From Fragum whitleyi (Eukaryota; Mollusca; Bivalvia; Cardiida; Cardiidae), in contig OX411558.1 of the NCBI GenBank assembly GCA_948146395.1, positions 33,589,350 to 33,653,349 of the forward strand: a stretch of 64,000 nt of DNA, given 5' to 3'. Positions 33,050 to 44,842 of this stretch are shown piece by piece. The translations under genes were made by a program, and so were the position numbers. How positions within the stretch are numbered: the first letter of the stretch is position 1; every line of letters begins with the position of its first letter. Under the pieces are notes generated by a model. That model was not told the DNA's origin. It did not search any database and worked only from the letters and a program-made list of their open reading frames with translations.

Positions 33050-33999
33050 AGCTCACCTGAGCACGAAGTGCTCAAGGTGCTCAAGGTTAGCTATTGTGAT
33101 CGTAGAATGTCCGTCGTCAGTCGTCCGTCGTCCACAATTTCTTTAAACATCTTCTCCTAAACCAGTGGGCCAATCTTGATGAAACTTGGCAGGGATGTTC
33201 CTTGGGTCAAGCTCTACCAATGTTGTTCAAATAAATGAAATCCACCCTTAACTTTCCCTTTACCCTTAACAAAAAGGGTGAAAATATGGAAATCTTTCAA
33301 AATCTTCTGCTCTGAAACCAGAAGGCAGACAGCTTTCATATTTGGTATGTAGCATCATCTAGTGGACCTCTACCAAGTTTGTTCATATCAAGACCCTGAG
33401 GTCATATTTGGGCTTTGCCCGGGCCCAACCCTTTTTACATAGAATCAAAGAGCGAAAATCTTCAAAAATCATCTTCTCTGAAACCAGATGGCAGAGAGCT
33501 TTCATATTTGGTATGTAGCATCACCTAGTGGGCCTCTACCAAGTTTGTTCATATCAAGACCCTTGGGTCATATTTTTGCTTTGCACGGGTGCATCCCTTT
33601 ATCTCTTATGAGCACGAAGGGTAAATAAATGAAAATCTTCAAAAATCTTCTTCTATGAAACCAGAAGGCAGAGAGCTTTCATATTTGGTATGTAGCATCA
33701 TCTTGTAGACCTCTACCAAGTTTTTTCATATCAAGATCCTAGGATCATATTTGGGCTCCACCCGGGCGCAACCCTTTTTACATAGAATCAAAGAGCGAAA
33801 ATCTTTTAAAATCTTCTTTAATCGAAACCAGAGGGCACACTGCTTTAATTTTTGGTATGTAGTATCATCTAGATGGCCCCTACCAAGTTTGTTCATATCA
33901 AGACACTTGGGTCATATTTGGGCTCCACCCGGGCGCTTCCCTTACAGCTCATCTGAGCACGAAGGGTGAAAATAGGAAAACCTTCAAAAATCTTCTTTT
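33050..33999 (+). mobile_element. AGCTCACCTGAGC-type tandem-repeat MITE
   Basis: Begins AGCTCACCTGAGCACGAAGT, then GTCCGTCGTCCACAATTTC. The interior has about four units of 166-177 bp, each with GCTTTCATATTTGGTATGTA, then CTACCAAGTTTGTTCATATC and CATAGAATCAAAGAGCGAAA. AGCTCATCTGAGCACGAAGG recurs near 33951 as a second start. It ends at a 21-base palindrome at 34001-34021. No coding sequence. Confidence 0.75.
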
Positions 34000-34000
34000 T

Positions 34001-34021
34001 GGTGAACGAACGTCGTTCACC
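34001..34021. repeat. Perfect short palindrome at the edge of a MITE
   Basis: GGTGAACGA, ACG, TCGTTCACC: nine-base arms around three bases (ten if the outer T/A is counted). It lies exactly where the tandem-repeat MITE stops and could be the terminus of that or another element. Confidence 0.6.
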
Positions 34022-36220
34022 AGTGTTATATACCATGTCAGGAAAATCCTGTTGGATGTTAATACATTTGAAATAAAGTAGCGCCTCTTGAAATTCAATT
34101 TAGTATCTTTCAATATTTTTCTCCGCAAAATCACTGTTTTTCTCTTTAAAAGCGTGCTACTAGTGTTCTTTATCAAGTGAAAATAATGAAAATTCGCCTT
34201 GAAAAACACAAAATGATCTTGCAATGTTTATCAAGGGAATTTTTGATCGGCGTAAGCTTGTCGAGAGTTTAAAGCAAAAACAAAGTTTGTGTCTAGACAC
34301 CGTAGAGACAGATACTATGTTTTTGACCCAAGCCTTCGCTGGTGCAACTTGTAGTAATTAGCCGGAAATACGTGTTTATTTAGGTCATGTCCTCTTGAAC
34401 TTACATTCGGCAATACTCGGTCGATCTCCGACGGCTCCGATTTAAATGTAGGTTAGAGGAATCGGCCGAGTTGAGACGAATGACGCATCAAGACACCTTG
34501 TGTCATTAGAAACGGTAACGCGGTTTTACATAACTTTTCAACTAGCGACAGTCAGGCTCGAGACGGGTTTTAAGAATGATACATGGTTTTCATGTACAAC
34601 CTTTCTTGTACTTTTATTTGAATAGGGATAAACACCGCTATTAAGATTTTTCTGTAAAATTGCGTTGGCTGAAGTAGGGCTTGTAAGGATACACTCGAAT
34701 ATTCGGTGAACTTATTCCCAGCGAAAACGTTTCGTATTCGTCTGTCTCAGAAGCGAATATTGCCGAATACCAATTACGACAGGCACGGAAGATATTTCAT
34801 TGGGGCCATTCTACTTTGCATTTTTTCAATCTGTTAAACCATATCAATTCAAAATTCTATTTGAAAATTAAATAAATGATAGCTAAATATTCAACCCTAG
34901 ATACCACTCCAATTGACGAGTAGATATTGCCGTGGTCAATGGGGGACCAGATCCGTCATGCACTTGTTTACGATTCGACAGGCGGGTTTAGTTGTTAAAT
35001 TTTCTGGAAAAGTCATTGCGTTTTTTACAGAAATCATAAAAATCTAAATCGATGAATAAAAACTGGCTCCATCCTTCCCAAAATACGTTTAGAATTGGTT
35101 AACTACAGTTTAAGCAAAAACTAGCTCCGAGCAGAAAGTCTAATATCAGCCGCAATACTGTAATAAGATATCGATAGTGAGTGATTTTACAAGCATCCAA
35201 ACTCTTGAATGTAAACAGTAGGTTCTCGTGCAAAAAATAAACCGACAATTGTAAGGATTCTCAACTCTTTTTGGAAAGAAAGTCGGAAGGAAAAAAAAAA
35301 CATTGAATTATACTTAAACATAGTCATAGACATAGTCATGCAATTATTACCTCCCTTTAAAAAATAAACTTCTTAAATAAGATTCTTATTCGCTTTTGAT
35401 GTAGAAATTACGTTACAAAAATAATATTTATAAAGACTTTTAGTATGCAATTTACTATGGAGCAATTGTTTAATATAAAAAGTTATACTTTAATTTCTAA
35501 ACCTTAAACAGAAATTATCTATGAATTATACTAAAAGGGCACTAGACCTCCTTTAACCTATACCTAAATATTTCTCATCCTGCAGTGTTATAAAATTGAA
35601 TAACGACATAAGTGTCAACCACGGAAGTGGTTATGGCTTCAAATATGTTAAAAACTAATCTCTCAGGTTATGGTTCAAAATACTAATAATAAGTTAACAA
35701 ATCATAACTTTAAACAATGAGTACAATTCAGGTCTGACTGATTTTCATAGGTGTTTCTTTGGTTGGTACTCAAAGACCTTTTCATCCTCTGAGAAGAAAC
35801 AAAGATAGTTAAAAAAGTTAAAACAAATACAACAAATTTACTTGAAATAAGCTTAAACATGATAACAACTACTTTTGTAAAAACAAACACCATTGGTTAT
35901 AGGTTAAAGACAGTTTTAGATAGGATTAAATCGTTTTCTCCATTTATGTTTAATTAATAAATGTACCTATTTCAAGTGTGTAAAAGAAATTTTCACAGAG
36001 TAACATCTCATATTCTAACAAATATTTTTCTAACAGGATTTTCCTCTCTTTCCCTTTCTTTGAATTGGCAGTGAAATTTCCGAATAACGGAAATTTTGTC
36101 GCGACAATTCTTCCCACTTTTTTTTACATTCGTAATTTCTCTTTTCTAATTGAATTCAATATATCACTCTAGAATGCCATCAGGTTCGTTCACCATCAGT
36201 ACTTTCAGTGCTTTGATTTT
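34022..36220. other. Intergenic sequence, nothing recognised
   Basis: Variable composition: more GC with CpG around 34.2-34.8 kb, AT-rich after 35.2 kb. No gene-like ORF and no clear repeat boundary seen on either strand. Confidence 0.3.
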
Positions 36221-36224
36221 GATA

Positions 36225-36370
36225 CCAGTAGGCATACAGCTTTCATATTTAGTATGTAGCATCATCTTATGGAACTTTTCTAAGTTTGTTCATATCAAGA
36301 CCCTGGGTTCCAATTTGGGGTCCACCCGGGTGCATCCCTTTTTACATAGAATCAAAGAGCAAAAAGGCAT
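36225..36370 (+). repeat. Single unit of the 33 kb tandem-repeat MITE
   Basis: One isolated unit: GCTTTCATATTTAGTATGTA, then TTTGTTCATATCAAGACCCT, then CATAGAATCAAAGAGCAAAA. No terminus present. Confidence 0.65.
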
Positions 36371-36485
36371 ATCTGTCTTGCTCTTTGCTGAAAACGTTAC
36401 ATGGTAGTGATCTTAGGCAATTATCTTCTTAGCCACTGTTTCCAGACTTAGCGACGTAGACTTAGTTCTACTCTGAGCCCTTTTT

Positions 36486-37440
36486 AGCTCACCTGAGCAC
36501 AAAGTGCTCGAGGTGAGCTTTTGTGGTCGCATGATGTCCGTCGTGTGTCCTCAACATTTACCTTGTAGACACTCTAGAGGCCACATCTTTTGACGGATCA
36601 GAAAATTGGTCAGAATGAATGTCTTGATGAAATCTTGGATTAGCTTGAAATAGGGTCAAGTGGGATCAAAAATGAGGCCATGGGGTCAAATCTTTGATAA
36701 ACCTTATGACACTCTAAAAGCCATATTTTTTGCTCAATCAACCTGAAAATTGGTCAGAATGATTGTCTTGATGAAATCTCAGATGGGTTCAAAATTGCGT
36801 CAAGTGGGGTCAAAATTGAGATAATGTTGTCAAATCTTAGACAAACCTTGTAGACACTATAGGAGCCATATTTCTTGCTCAATCAACCTGAGACTTCCAA
36901 TCTGGAAGTCGTGGGTTCGATCCCCGGAGGCAGGAAATTATCCTTTCCGACGTTTGTCTCTCACCAATGGGTATATATAATCGTAAACCTATGTGAGATA
37001 GTAGTCGGAGGCTAGGAAAGGATGTAATGGTAGTACAGGTGAAAGAAATACCAGGAATCCATTGTTAGGTGCCCCGGCCGCCGCGATATAACTGCGAAAT
37101 TGTTGAAAGCGGCGTAAAACCCATTCAAACAAACAAATCAATCAACCTGAAAATTAGTCAGACTTGTCAGTTTGTCTCGATGAAGTCTAGGTAAAGTTTG
37201 AATTTGGGTCAAATTGGATCAAACATGAGGTCACCAGGCCAAATTTCAGAGAAACCTTGTAGACACTCTATAAGCCATATTTTGCTCAATCAACTTGAAA
37301 ATTGGCCAGAACGACTGTCTTGATGAACTTGGGTCAAGTGGGATGAAAAATGAGGTCACAGGGTCAAATCTTAGAAAATGATTGTAGACACTCCAGAGGC
37401 CATAATTTTTGCTCAATCATCCCGAGGATTAGTTTGGTTT
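36486..37440 (+). mobile_element. AGCTCACCTGAGC-type tandem-repeat MITE, second internal type
   Basis: Starts AGCTCACCTGAGCACAAAGT. The interior consists of units of about 140 bp (TAGACACTCTAGAGGCCACA, TTTGCTCAATCAACCTGAAA, GAATGATTGTCTTGATGAAA, GGGGTCAAA), five or so in number. A SINE splits the array at 36892-37139. The same terminus as the 33 kb element is paired here with a different internal repeat. Confidence 0.7.
36892..37139 (+). mobile_element. tRNA-derived SINE, family A, 5'-truncated
   Basis: Inserted into the tandem array of the 36486 element with target duplication AATCAACCTGA (36881-36891 and 37140-37150). It starts inside the tRNA head at GACTTCCAATCTGGAAGTCG, keeps the B box GGTTCGATCC and the body, and ends CCATTCAAACAAACAAATC. 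Confidence 0.88.
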
Positions 37441-37636
37441 AAACCTATTTATTTTACATCGATTGGGAAACAAGTTCTTACAACTTAGATTAATCCATCT
37501 CGATTCTGCTTCCTGGAAAATTTACCGGTACTCGCGCAGAATGTGTGGGCCAATGAAGGAACCAAGATCGATAGCCGCAGATTGAAATTGTCTTTATAAA
37601 ATCTGTCTGGTTCGAATTTGGGTCAATTGTGGTTAA

Positions 37637-37856
37637 CCCTTTGCTGTTAAATCCCTGCTTTTTACGTGCTTGTCATTTTATGATTGAGAAAACATTGTGA
37701 AAAAAGAAGAAATTGCTTCTGACAAGCAATTTCTTCTATTTCCACACTATTTTCTACCCTACTGAGCGGTTATTTTTTAAAATAAATCCACTTTTAATTT
37801 TCGTCTGCAAAACCTTTGAATTTAGACAGGTCAAAATTTTGTAAAACAGGAAAGGG
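37637..37856. mobile_element. piggyBac-like MITE, copy 2
   Basis: 220 bp, CCCTTTGCTG to CAGGAAAGGG, flanked by TTAA (37633-37636 and 37857-37860). Closely similar to 8940-9156 along its length. Its central AGAAGAAATTGCTTCTGACA palindrome is complete, whereas copy 1 lacks a few bases. Confidence 0.87.
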
Positions 37857-38289
37857 TTAAAAACACACAATAGAGGACAGGACGATCCTGATCAACATCT
37901 CCTGCAACAACTAACATCTTCCCGGCCAGACCACGCCCTTTTTGTCTTAGATTGGTTGTGACACGGTGCATTAATTAAAATTCTTGGTTAAGTTTTTACG
38001 TGTCACTGATTTTATACTTAACTCCATTAGAAACGTCCACAGAATATAAAATGAAATAAATTTAAACCTTTGTACGAATTGTAATCTTTCCATATTCGGT
38101 AGTACAATCATATATAGACCTGCAATTTCAAGTGAGTGATCAAAGATCAATTTGACATTGAAAATGGTAAGAGATAACGGTTTCTCGGACCTCACTCTTT
38201 CTTGCGGAACTATACATGACCATATGTACGGGAGAAACAAATGATGCTACTCGAGACCGTTGTTAAAAAGATGCGCATTGCTTGACACT

Positions 38290-39350
38290 GCTATCAAAAA
38301 AAGTTCACAAGCGTACAAATTATATTTCCATCATGAATTAGAGCACCTTTTTTGCAAGTAAACTCTACTATGATATCCACACAATAAATCGGTGTCAAAA
38401 AGCTTTGCATTTTGTCTGATAGATCTTTCGTAGCTCATCCGCATGGCATGGTTTAAGAGAGGGTGGGGTAAGCATTTACCCTGTAATGAGTGAAAAATTG
38501 CGTTATGAGGATAAAATATGGAAATTAATGCTTGAGGACGCTTGACGAGTTACAGTTAATTCGACAATTATTAAGCGGGCTTTCAAATCGCCAATTTCCT
38601 TTAGAAAATTGGCTTATAAAAGGGCCATCATGTCAACCAGATTTGGCTCAGTTGGTAGAGCACCTGACTTCAAAACCATTGGAGTTCGGCGGCGTGGGTT
38701 CGATTCCCGGGCTGGTACACTAATAAAAACTAATTGTCTTTCGGATGAGACGTTAAACCGAGGCCCCGTGAGACGGTGCTTTACACCGAGCACGTTAAAG
38801 AACCATGGCGGATCTCAGCAGTAGTTTCGTCATGTATCCTTGCACTATCCCCCGTAACAACTAACCGTCTTCTGGGGGCGTCGCTCATATGGGCATGTGC
38901 TACGGTAGCGACGATAAATAAACGGAAATACACACACCAGATTTGTCAATTGTTAGTGTGCTAATGATTAACAGATCGTCCGCTATAGTCAAACAACAGT
39001 ACGACTTGATGACGCTATCTTGTCTGTGCAGTAACAAGCAAAGACTGAAACACACGGTTAGTTGCACCAGTTTTCGAAATTCAATTGGAAAATTGTTAAA
39101 ATCAATTAAAGGTTTTTATAACCACCATCTATGTTTCTGGAACAGTTTGAAGTTTGTTTTGATAGTACAACGCCTACTTTTATTGGCTTGCCTCCGTAGA
39201 CCAATTTTCGCCTGATAACGTTCTGACGTAACTTTTGACGCCAGAGAAAATTTTGAAACGGTTTATTGGCATGTGCAATAATGTATTTTAATGCACAGTA
39301 AAGATTTTAATCAAAACTTTGTGCATCAGTCCAACAAGGTAAGTGGGCAT
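38290..39350 (+). repeat. Unnamed dispersed repeat, copy B, interrupted by a SINE
   Basis: Inverted counterpart of 32230-33000, about 6 kb away. Shared blocks run from GAGAGGGTGGGG through AATTCCTTTAGAAAATTGGC and GATTAACAGATCGTCCGCTA to AACGGTTTATTGGCA. A family B SINE sits at 38646-38935. Terminal sequences and coding capacity are not evident. Left limit uncertain. Confidence 0.65.
38646..38935 (+). mobile_element. tRNA-derived SINE, family B
   Basis: About 290 bp with target duplication ACCAGATTTG (38636-38645 and 38936-38945). The head has A box TGGCTCAGTTGGTAGAGC and B box GGTTCGATTC. The central block contains GTCTTTCGGATGAGACGTTA, AACCGAGGCCCCGTG and GCACGTTAAAGAACCATGG, which resembles the widely conserved SINE core described as Nin-DC. 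That family name is from memory and uncertain. Confidence 0.85.
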
Positions 39351-39359
39351 GTTTACTTA

Positions 39360-40220
39360 GAAGGCGTTTCTACGGAAAGGAACATTGAACCCAATAATCA
39401 AAAACCCGGGTTATAAAATGGTAGTCAGTTTTGACAGGAATTAAAATAAAAAATACAAGTAAGTCATAAACGGTTAAGGTTTTAAGAGAACATGTATTTG
39501 TGGACGTAACTTTTTGGAGTTAAGTATATGTTAGTTATATCTCTGTTTTTCCTTTGGCTATTGCTTGGAAACTTTGCACATACCCATTGGCGGGGCAAGT
39601 TGTTGCATTGCACTGGTCGTTTTAATTTTTTTTTATGTCGAAACAAGATGTGCAAACTATTATTTGGTAATGTTCGCTTATACTGCATTTAACAAAAAAG
39701 ATTTTTGATATATAAAACAGCTAATTCTGGTAAATGATGGTTACTTCATCTTGAAAAGCTAATAAAGGTGTATCAAATAGCCCCGGTCTCCCCTAAGGGT
39801 TGATGAGGTTGGCTGATCGCATGCTGTAATAAGAAGTTATTTAACAAAAGGACACTTAATAAATGCTGACATACCTTAATGATTAAGAAGATCGATTTTG
39901 CTCGGGTGATTCTCTATTCAATCGCAATTTCAACCGTCCATTTCATTTTCAAGTTTTGTTGCCATGCAGCTAAAAGCAAACCTCAATTCAATGCTTTCTT
40001 GGCTTGATTAAAGGACGGACAAAGATTTAGATCAGATGCAAAGCTACTATCTCCAAAATCCTACTTTGTCGAATAAAATCTGCATTGGATCGAGAAATCG
40101 ACTTCAAAATTCAAAAGAAAAATGTGTTAGGGAGGACTCTTCTTCAGAACTAACATCCACAAAGGTAGATCCGACAGGTCACCTGATCATGTGACATGAT
40201 TAAGCTGTCACGTGATCAAG
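39360..40220. other. Intergenic sequence, nothing recognised
   Basis: AT-rich with no gene-like ORF. The last part (40150-40225) has several TCACGTGATC/GATCATGTGA words just before the hairpin MITE. Confidence 0.3.
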
Positions 40221-40225
40221 TGACT

Positions 40226-40360
40226 AGCCCCGTGTTCGGGATGTAAAAGCGTTTCGCGAGCGCTTTGAGATGATACCCCGCTTTGCACGTGCACAAACGT
40301 GCAAAGCGAAGTATCATTTCAAAAGCGCTTCGCTAACGTTTTCATCCTGAACACAGGGCT
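40226..40360. mobile_element. 135 bp hairpin MITE
   Basis: Starts AGCCCCGTGTTCGGGATG and ends CATCCTGAACACAGGGCT. The arms continue to pair inward (AAAGCGTTTCGCGAGCGCTT with AAGCGCTTCGCTAACGTTTT; TTTGCACGTG with AACGTGCAAA), so almost the whole element folds back. Target duplication unclear. Confidence 0.7.
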
Positions 40361-40818
40361 GATATCAACAAGCTTATCATACCCCCCTTTTATCAGACAA
40401 CATTCATAGCTAGTGACAGGAAAAAGGTATATAAATTACCCTTATTACTTGGAGAATGACTCCTGCGTTGAAGAAATATGTCAGATTTTCGAGAAAATGG
40501 TGACATTGTAAATAATGATTAATACAAACTCACGGAAAAGTGAATCCAAGACACGAGGTAATCATTTTAGAGGGCAATTTATTGTCTTGCTTGGAGATCT
40601 AATTTGACTTGGCCAGAAACCAGACTTAGGCGATTATAGGCAATTTCACTCTACTCTTATTTTAAATCACCTTTGAAAGCTTTTGGGTTTGAATGATGCC
40701 CGTCGTCAACATTCACATTGTGGTCACTCTAGATCCCTTATTTTCCAAATGAATTATATTTCTTAAATAACGGTAATCTCTGTTTCGAGGTAAAGATCTT
40801 ATATCTGAATGAGTTTAA

Positions 40819-41775
40819 GGTTCATGTAAAGTGTTTGAGACCCAATTTTAAGGGCGCTTCATTAGCCAAGAAAAAGCAGTATGTCCAGGTATATTGTATA
40901 TCAAAACGAAGCTAGTTTTGAACACAAGCAGTTGAGCAACATAAGACCGCCATAGCTATAGCGGTAGAGCTAAAACATTGTGGAAAAGGGTCATTTTGTA
41001 CAGATCAAGCAACTGCGTGACGGTTGGATAAAATGGGCTCATATTTTAACAAAGTAAAGTCTAAAGTACCACCCAGGTACTCCTACAACCTTAGATAGAA
41101 AACTCGTTCTCAAAAGGCTCTTTTGAAACAATCAATTTCTATCTATTTTGTCAACATACATGTCAAACCGGTTTGATCGGTTTTCAAAATAGATGTTAGG
41201 TATGGTGCAACAGCACACCATAATATTTTGAAATACTTTTTGTGATTTATTTCAAATTGTAGTTTTTGAATTCAATGATCTATGATAAATTACTATGTAT
41301 TTATCATTCAGTGAAATAGAAATCGATATATTGCTAAACAACCTTACAGGTATATAAACTATTAATGTCCATTTATGTTGTGATAACACACCATACCTTA
41401 AAAAGATGTACACGTTTACAAAATTAGAATGACATATGTGTTAATAAAATAAGTCAAAATAAATTGCTTGCATAACTACGTGTAGGGCTCGAGTTTTATA
41501 CCAACGTTTGTAGTAGTACCTGGTTAGTACTTTAGTCTGTACTTTGTTCAAATTTGGGCCAAGTTCATCCAACAGTCTTGCAGTTGCTTGTTCTGTACAA
41601 ATGACCCTTTTCCACAATGTTTTGGCTATTCCGATATAGCTATGGCAGTCTTGTGTTGCTTAACTGCTTATGCTTGTGAATAGCTTCATTTTGATATATA
41701 ATATACCTGGACATACAGCCTTTTCTTGGCAAATGAAGTGTTTGAAAATTGGGCCTAAAACACTTTACATGAACC
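40819..41775 (+). mobile_element. Palindromic non-autonomous DNA element, copy 2
   Basis: 957 bp with TTAA at both sides (40815-40818 and 41776-41779). Inverted ends start GGTTCATGTAAAGTGTTT and stay similar for about 300 bases (AAGAAAAAGCAGTATGTCCA; AACATTGTGGAAAAGGGTCA). The centre includes GTCAAACCGGTTTGA and the repeated word GGTATGGTG near TAACACACCATACC. Uninterrupted form of the element at 3416-4686. Confidence 0.85.
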
Positions 41776-41779
41776 TTAA

Positions 41780-43860
41780 AAGCAGAATAACTTTACACAT
41801 CCTTAAAAATCGCCGAATCTGGGTTGTGTCCCTTTAAATATCCCAGAATCATATTTCAGTATACGAAATATCATTTTATGAAAATGCGAATAGATATAAA
41901 AAGAAAATCAAATAATCTGTTTCTATAAGTGTGTTTTTCAATTGTTTGTCTAAGTTTTTTAAGGTTATTTTTTTGTTATTGGTCGAAAATTATATCAATG
42001 AAATAAATGTTTGGACAGATTTAGCATTGAGATGCGTTTTTTCAGATAACGACTCCTTAAAATAAGAAACAATTAAGAACTTTAAGATTAAGCGATTTTA
42101 AAGAAGACAATTAAGCTGCTAAATTATAATCTAGATATTTGATCGAGAATACGTTTATACTAATTGTCTTTATGACGTCGAATGTCATTACACATGATAT
42201 AGAAAAGTTATTTATGACACCTCCAAACATTCTTTACATCGGCATTTTCGCTCTAAATCGCGATCCCTCCCGTATCTATAGATAGCTTTAAGCCTAAAAA
42301 ATAGATTAAAATGTTCATAGGAATAAATAAAAACAGGAAAGAATTAACGGGGTCTGTTCAAAATTGCACAGAATGGATTACTATCAAAGGGGTCGATGCT
42401 CGTTCAAATTGGTCAGATGTGGCAAGTATAATCGATTTAGGGTCCTTAACAAAATTTTATTAAAATAACTAGACAAACTTTTCATAGAGATAATCTTTTC
42501 TTTAATACTTTGAATATACCATGACTGTAATTCTATCTGGTAAAGAACTATCATGCTTTCTGGAGTTAGAGCGTTTGAGGATCGCGTCAAATGCTTTTGC
42601 TTCTTTCTAGAAATCTTATCGGTTCGATATCTACCTTTAAACTTTTCAAAGCATCCTAGCAACACATCAGCAAAAAGATTCGCATACCTTATTCATACGC
42701 TTACATTCGTTATCCGTTGTACTCGTTCGCTTGCATAGGCTACTCGCTAGTCGATAAACGATACCGGCTTATCGGTGACTTACGCTTGCGAAAGTCCTTG
42801 TACGTTTGCATTTGCTACGTTTACGCTGGTCATGCCTTAGACTGAGCTTCGCATACATTGGTCATTCGTGTAAGATGAAAATTCGGGCGGTGGTCCCTAT
42901 AATATGCTGGAAGTTGTTCGTATAATTAGAAATTTCTCTATTTTTCATGCGCAGGACTACGTTATTCTCTTACGCTGTGGTGTGACAACCCCTTTTACAT
43001 CGAATCGATATAACGGTAAAGACCGGATTTTTGATCTTTAGCAATGTCAGAAATATAAAACAGTTCTAATCAATTGCATTTTTTATTCTGCTTTCGCCCT
43101 GAGAAATATAATTGAAATAAACTATTTTTCTATCTTTCTTTGGTCGACCCCTCAACAAAGTCATAATGTTATTTTGTCGAATTATCCATAAATAGTTTGC
43201 TAAAGGCATTCTTGATGATCTATTGTTTTATGTGCAATCGAAAAAAAAAATATTAACACGTTGATCGAACAATTTTGCATACATATTTCAACAGTTATGC
43301 CAATCGACTTCTTTTGTCAAATCATACAATGATGCTGAGGGTTTAGTCGTTAGGTCTCATGTAAATCATATTTTAAATATGGCAATGTTTTTTGTCGTTC
43401 AAACTTGGTCACATGATAGGGTTAGTCATAAAATTGTCCAATCAGAATGTCCGTTACAAAACTTCAACAAAACTTTCATTGGAACATCTGAGACGATCAA
43501 TCAAATTTCAAAATCCAAAAATAGAAACACGTGTCTCCTTTTTATGTTTCTACAACGGAATTCCTGCTTCAGTTGCAATAGTGTTTGTTTTTGAAATAAT
43601 TTTCAATTCCGATTCACACAATGTAAGAAGTTCCATTCTCATTTTCAAGCCGAAAAAACAATATATTAAAAGGGAAACAGAGATACAACTTAATACAATT
43701 TCCTTTTGTAAATATGACCTAAATTTCAGATTAAGCAAAGTGAGTCATTCATTCATTTTCAAAGGGCGCTTTCCATACCAGTCATAAATGTCAACTCAAC
43801 GACATACTTACACATGTAAACATAATGACAACATTAATTGCCACAATTTTCATGGTTGTC
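41780..43860. other. Intergenic sequence with a low-level periodic stretch
   Basis: No recognised gene. The overlapping frames at 43379-43787 have no recognisable motif. The stretch 42660-42870 repeats TTCGC, TACG and CGCTTGC words at irregular 10-20 base spacing. Confidence 0.3.
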
Positions 43861-44043
43861 AAAGCAGGCTCGCGCGGAGGAATACCGTCACGTGATCCTA
43901 TTTATCCAATCAAAACACTTGCTAGGTCATCACTGGAATAGCTTCCGCGTTTTATAGTAAAACGCTGATATTTACTTGATCTGACTCACTAAGACATTAA
44001 GGTGTTTTGAATAGTCATCTTTTTTCTAGGTTGATGTTTAAAG

Positions 44044-44240
44044 ATATTTTATCATTTATTAGTGACTGAAAACATCCCTATCAGATCAGTCGAGCGATCA
44101 CAGAATCGAACCCTAAGCCGATTTTCACTATCATGTCTTTCAGATGAGTTTCTAACCAGAGGTGTCACGTGACGGTTCCCTACACCTGGTAAACCAGATG
44201 AATTTATCCAGTATGCTCCTCCCGGTATACTGCCGGCCAT
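44044..44240 (+). mobile_element. Degenerate SINE, family B-like core
   Basis: ATGTCTTTCAGATGAGTTTC, TAACCAGAGGTGTCACGTGA and CGGTTCCCTACACC follow the same order as the core of the SINE at 38646-38935. The tRNA head is worn (ATCGAACCC remains). No target duplication found. Confidence 0.55.
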
Positions 44241-44692
44241 ACAAGAGGCTAAGGGTATGTGTCAATGGACCAGAAAGGAGAAATGGACCAATCTAATGGC
44301 GAGAGGTAATGCAATATTCGTTTCAGTCGGTTTTCACGATGCATTTTGAAGATCATCACTCGACTTGTGACCATGCCCGGCTACCAGAAATCTAGAGCAG
44401 CATACGATTGTCTTGAATAAACTTTGCATCCTTCGTAACCAGCCCCGAATAGCTGGTGAACCAGATAAAATGTTCTCGTCTTACTAAAGTGATAAACTAC
44501 CGGAAACCAATGGTAAGCTTATCAACCGACACAATCCCAAACGGCTGCACTTCTTCTTTCCAACTACAGTGTAACTTGTATTCAGAACGTCGTTTATGAG
44601 AAAGGTCGCTTTATACACATTTTGTTTACAAATAAGAAAACACAATTTTAATTGAATATGTATCATGTTATTGCGAATTTCTTCGTGATTCT

Positions 44693-44749
44693 GTTGTTAA
44701 AACTCGACAGAATCGTCTCAGTGAGGCGATTTTAAGGAGTTTTAACAAC
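44693..44749. repeat. 57 bp nested inverted repeat
   Basis: Outer arms GTTGTTAAAACTC and GAGTTTTAACAAC are perfect over 13 bases. Inside is a second near-perfect hairpin, AATCGTCTC AGT GAGGCGATT. No T-run or gene context suggests a terminator. It could be a tiny MITE. Confidence 0.6.
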
Positions 44750-44842
44750 AAAGCATTCATTTAAAATAATATTTAGACTAATATTATCTACTTTTATGAT
44801 ACAGGGGGATTTTGAAAACGTTCGCTTAATAAAAACTGTCGC

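Noticed and set aside
34255..34790. CpG-containing stretch as a CpG-island promoter
   Set aside because: Only scattered CG words; no ordered promoter motifs or following exon were seen.
43379..43787. Two overlapping open frames of 71 and 131 codons
   Set aside because: No motif, low-complexity composition, and overlap with an opposite-strand frame.
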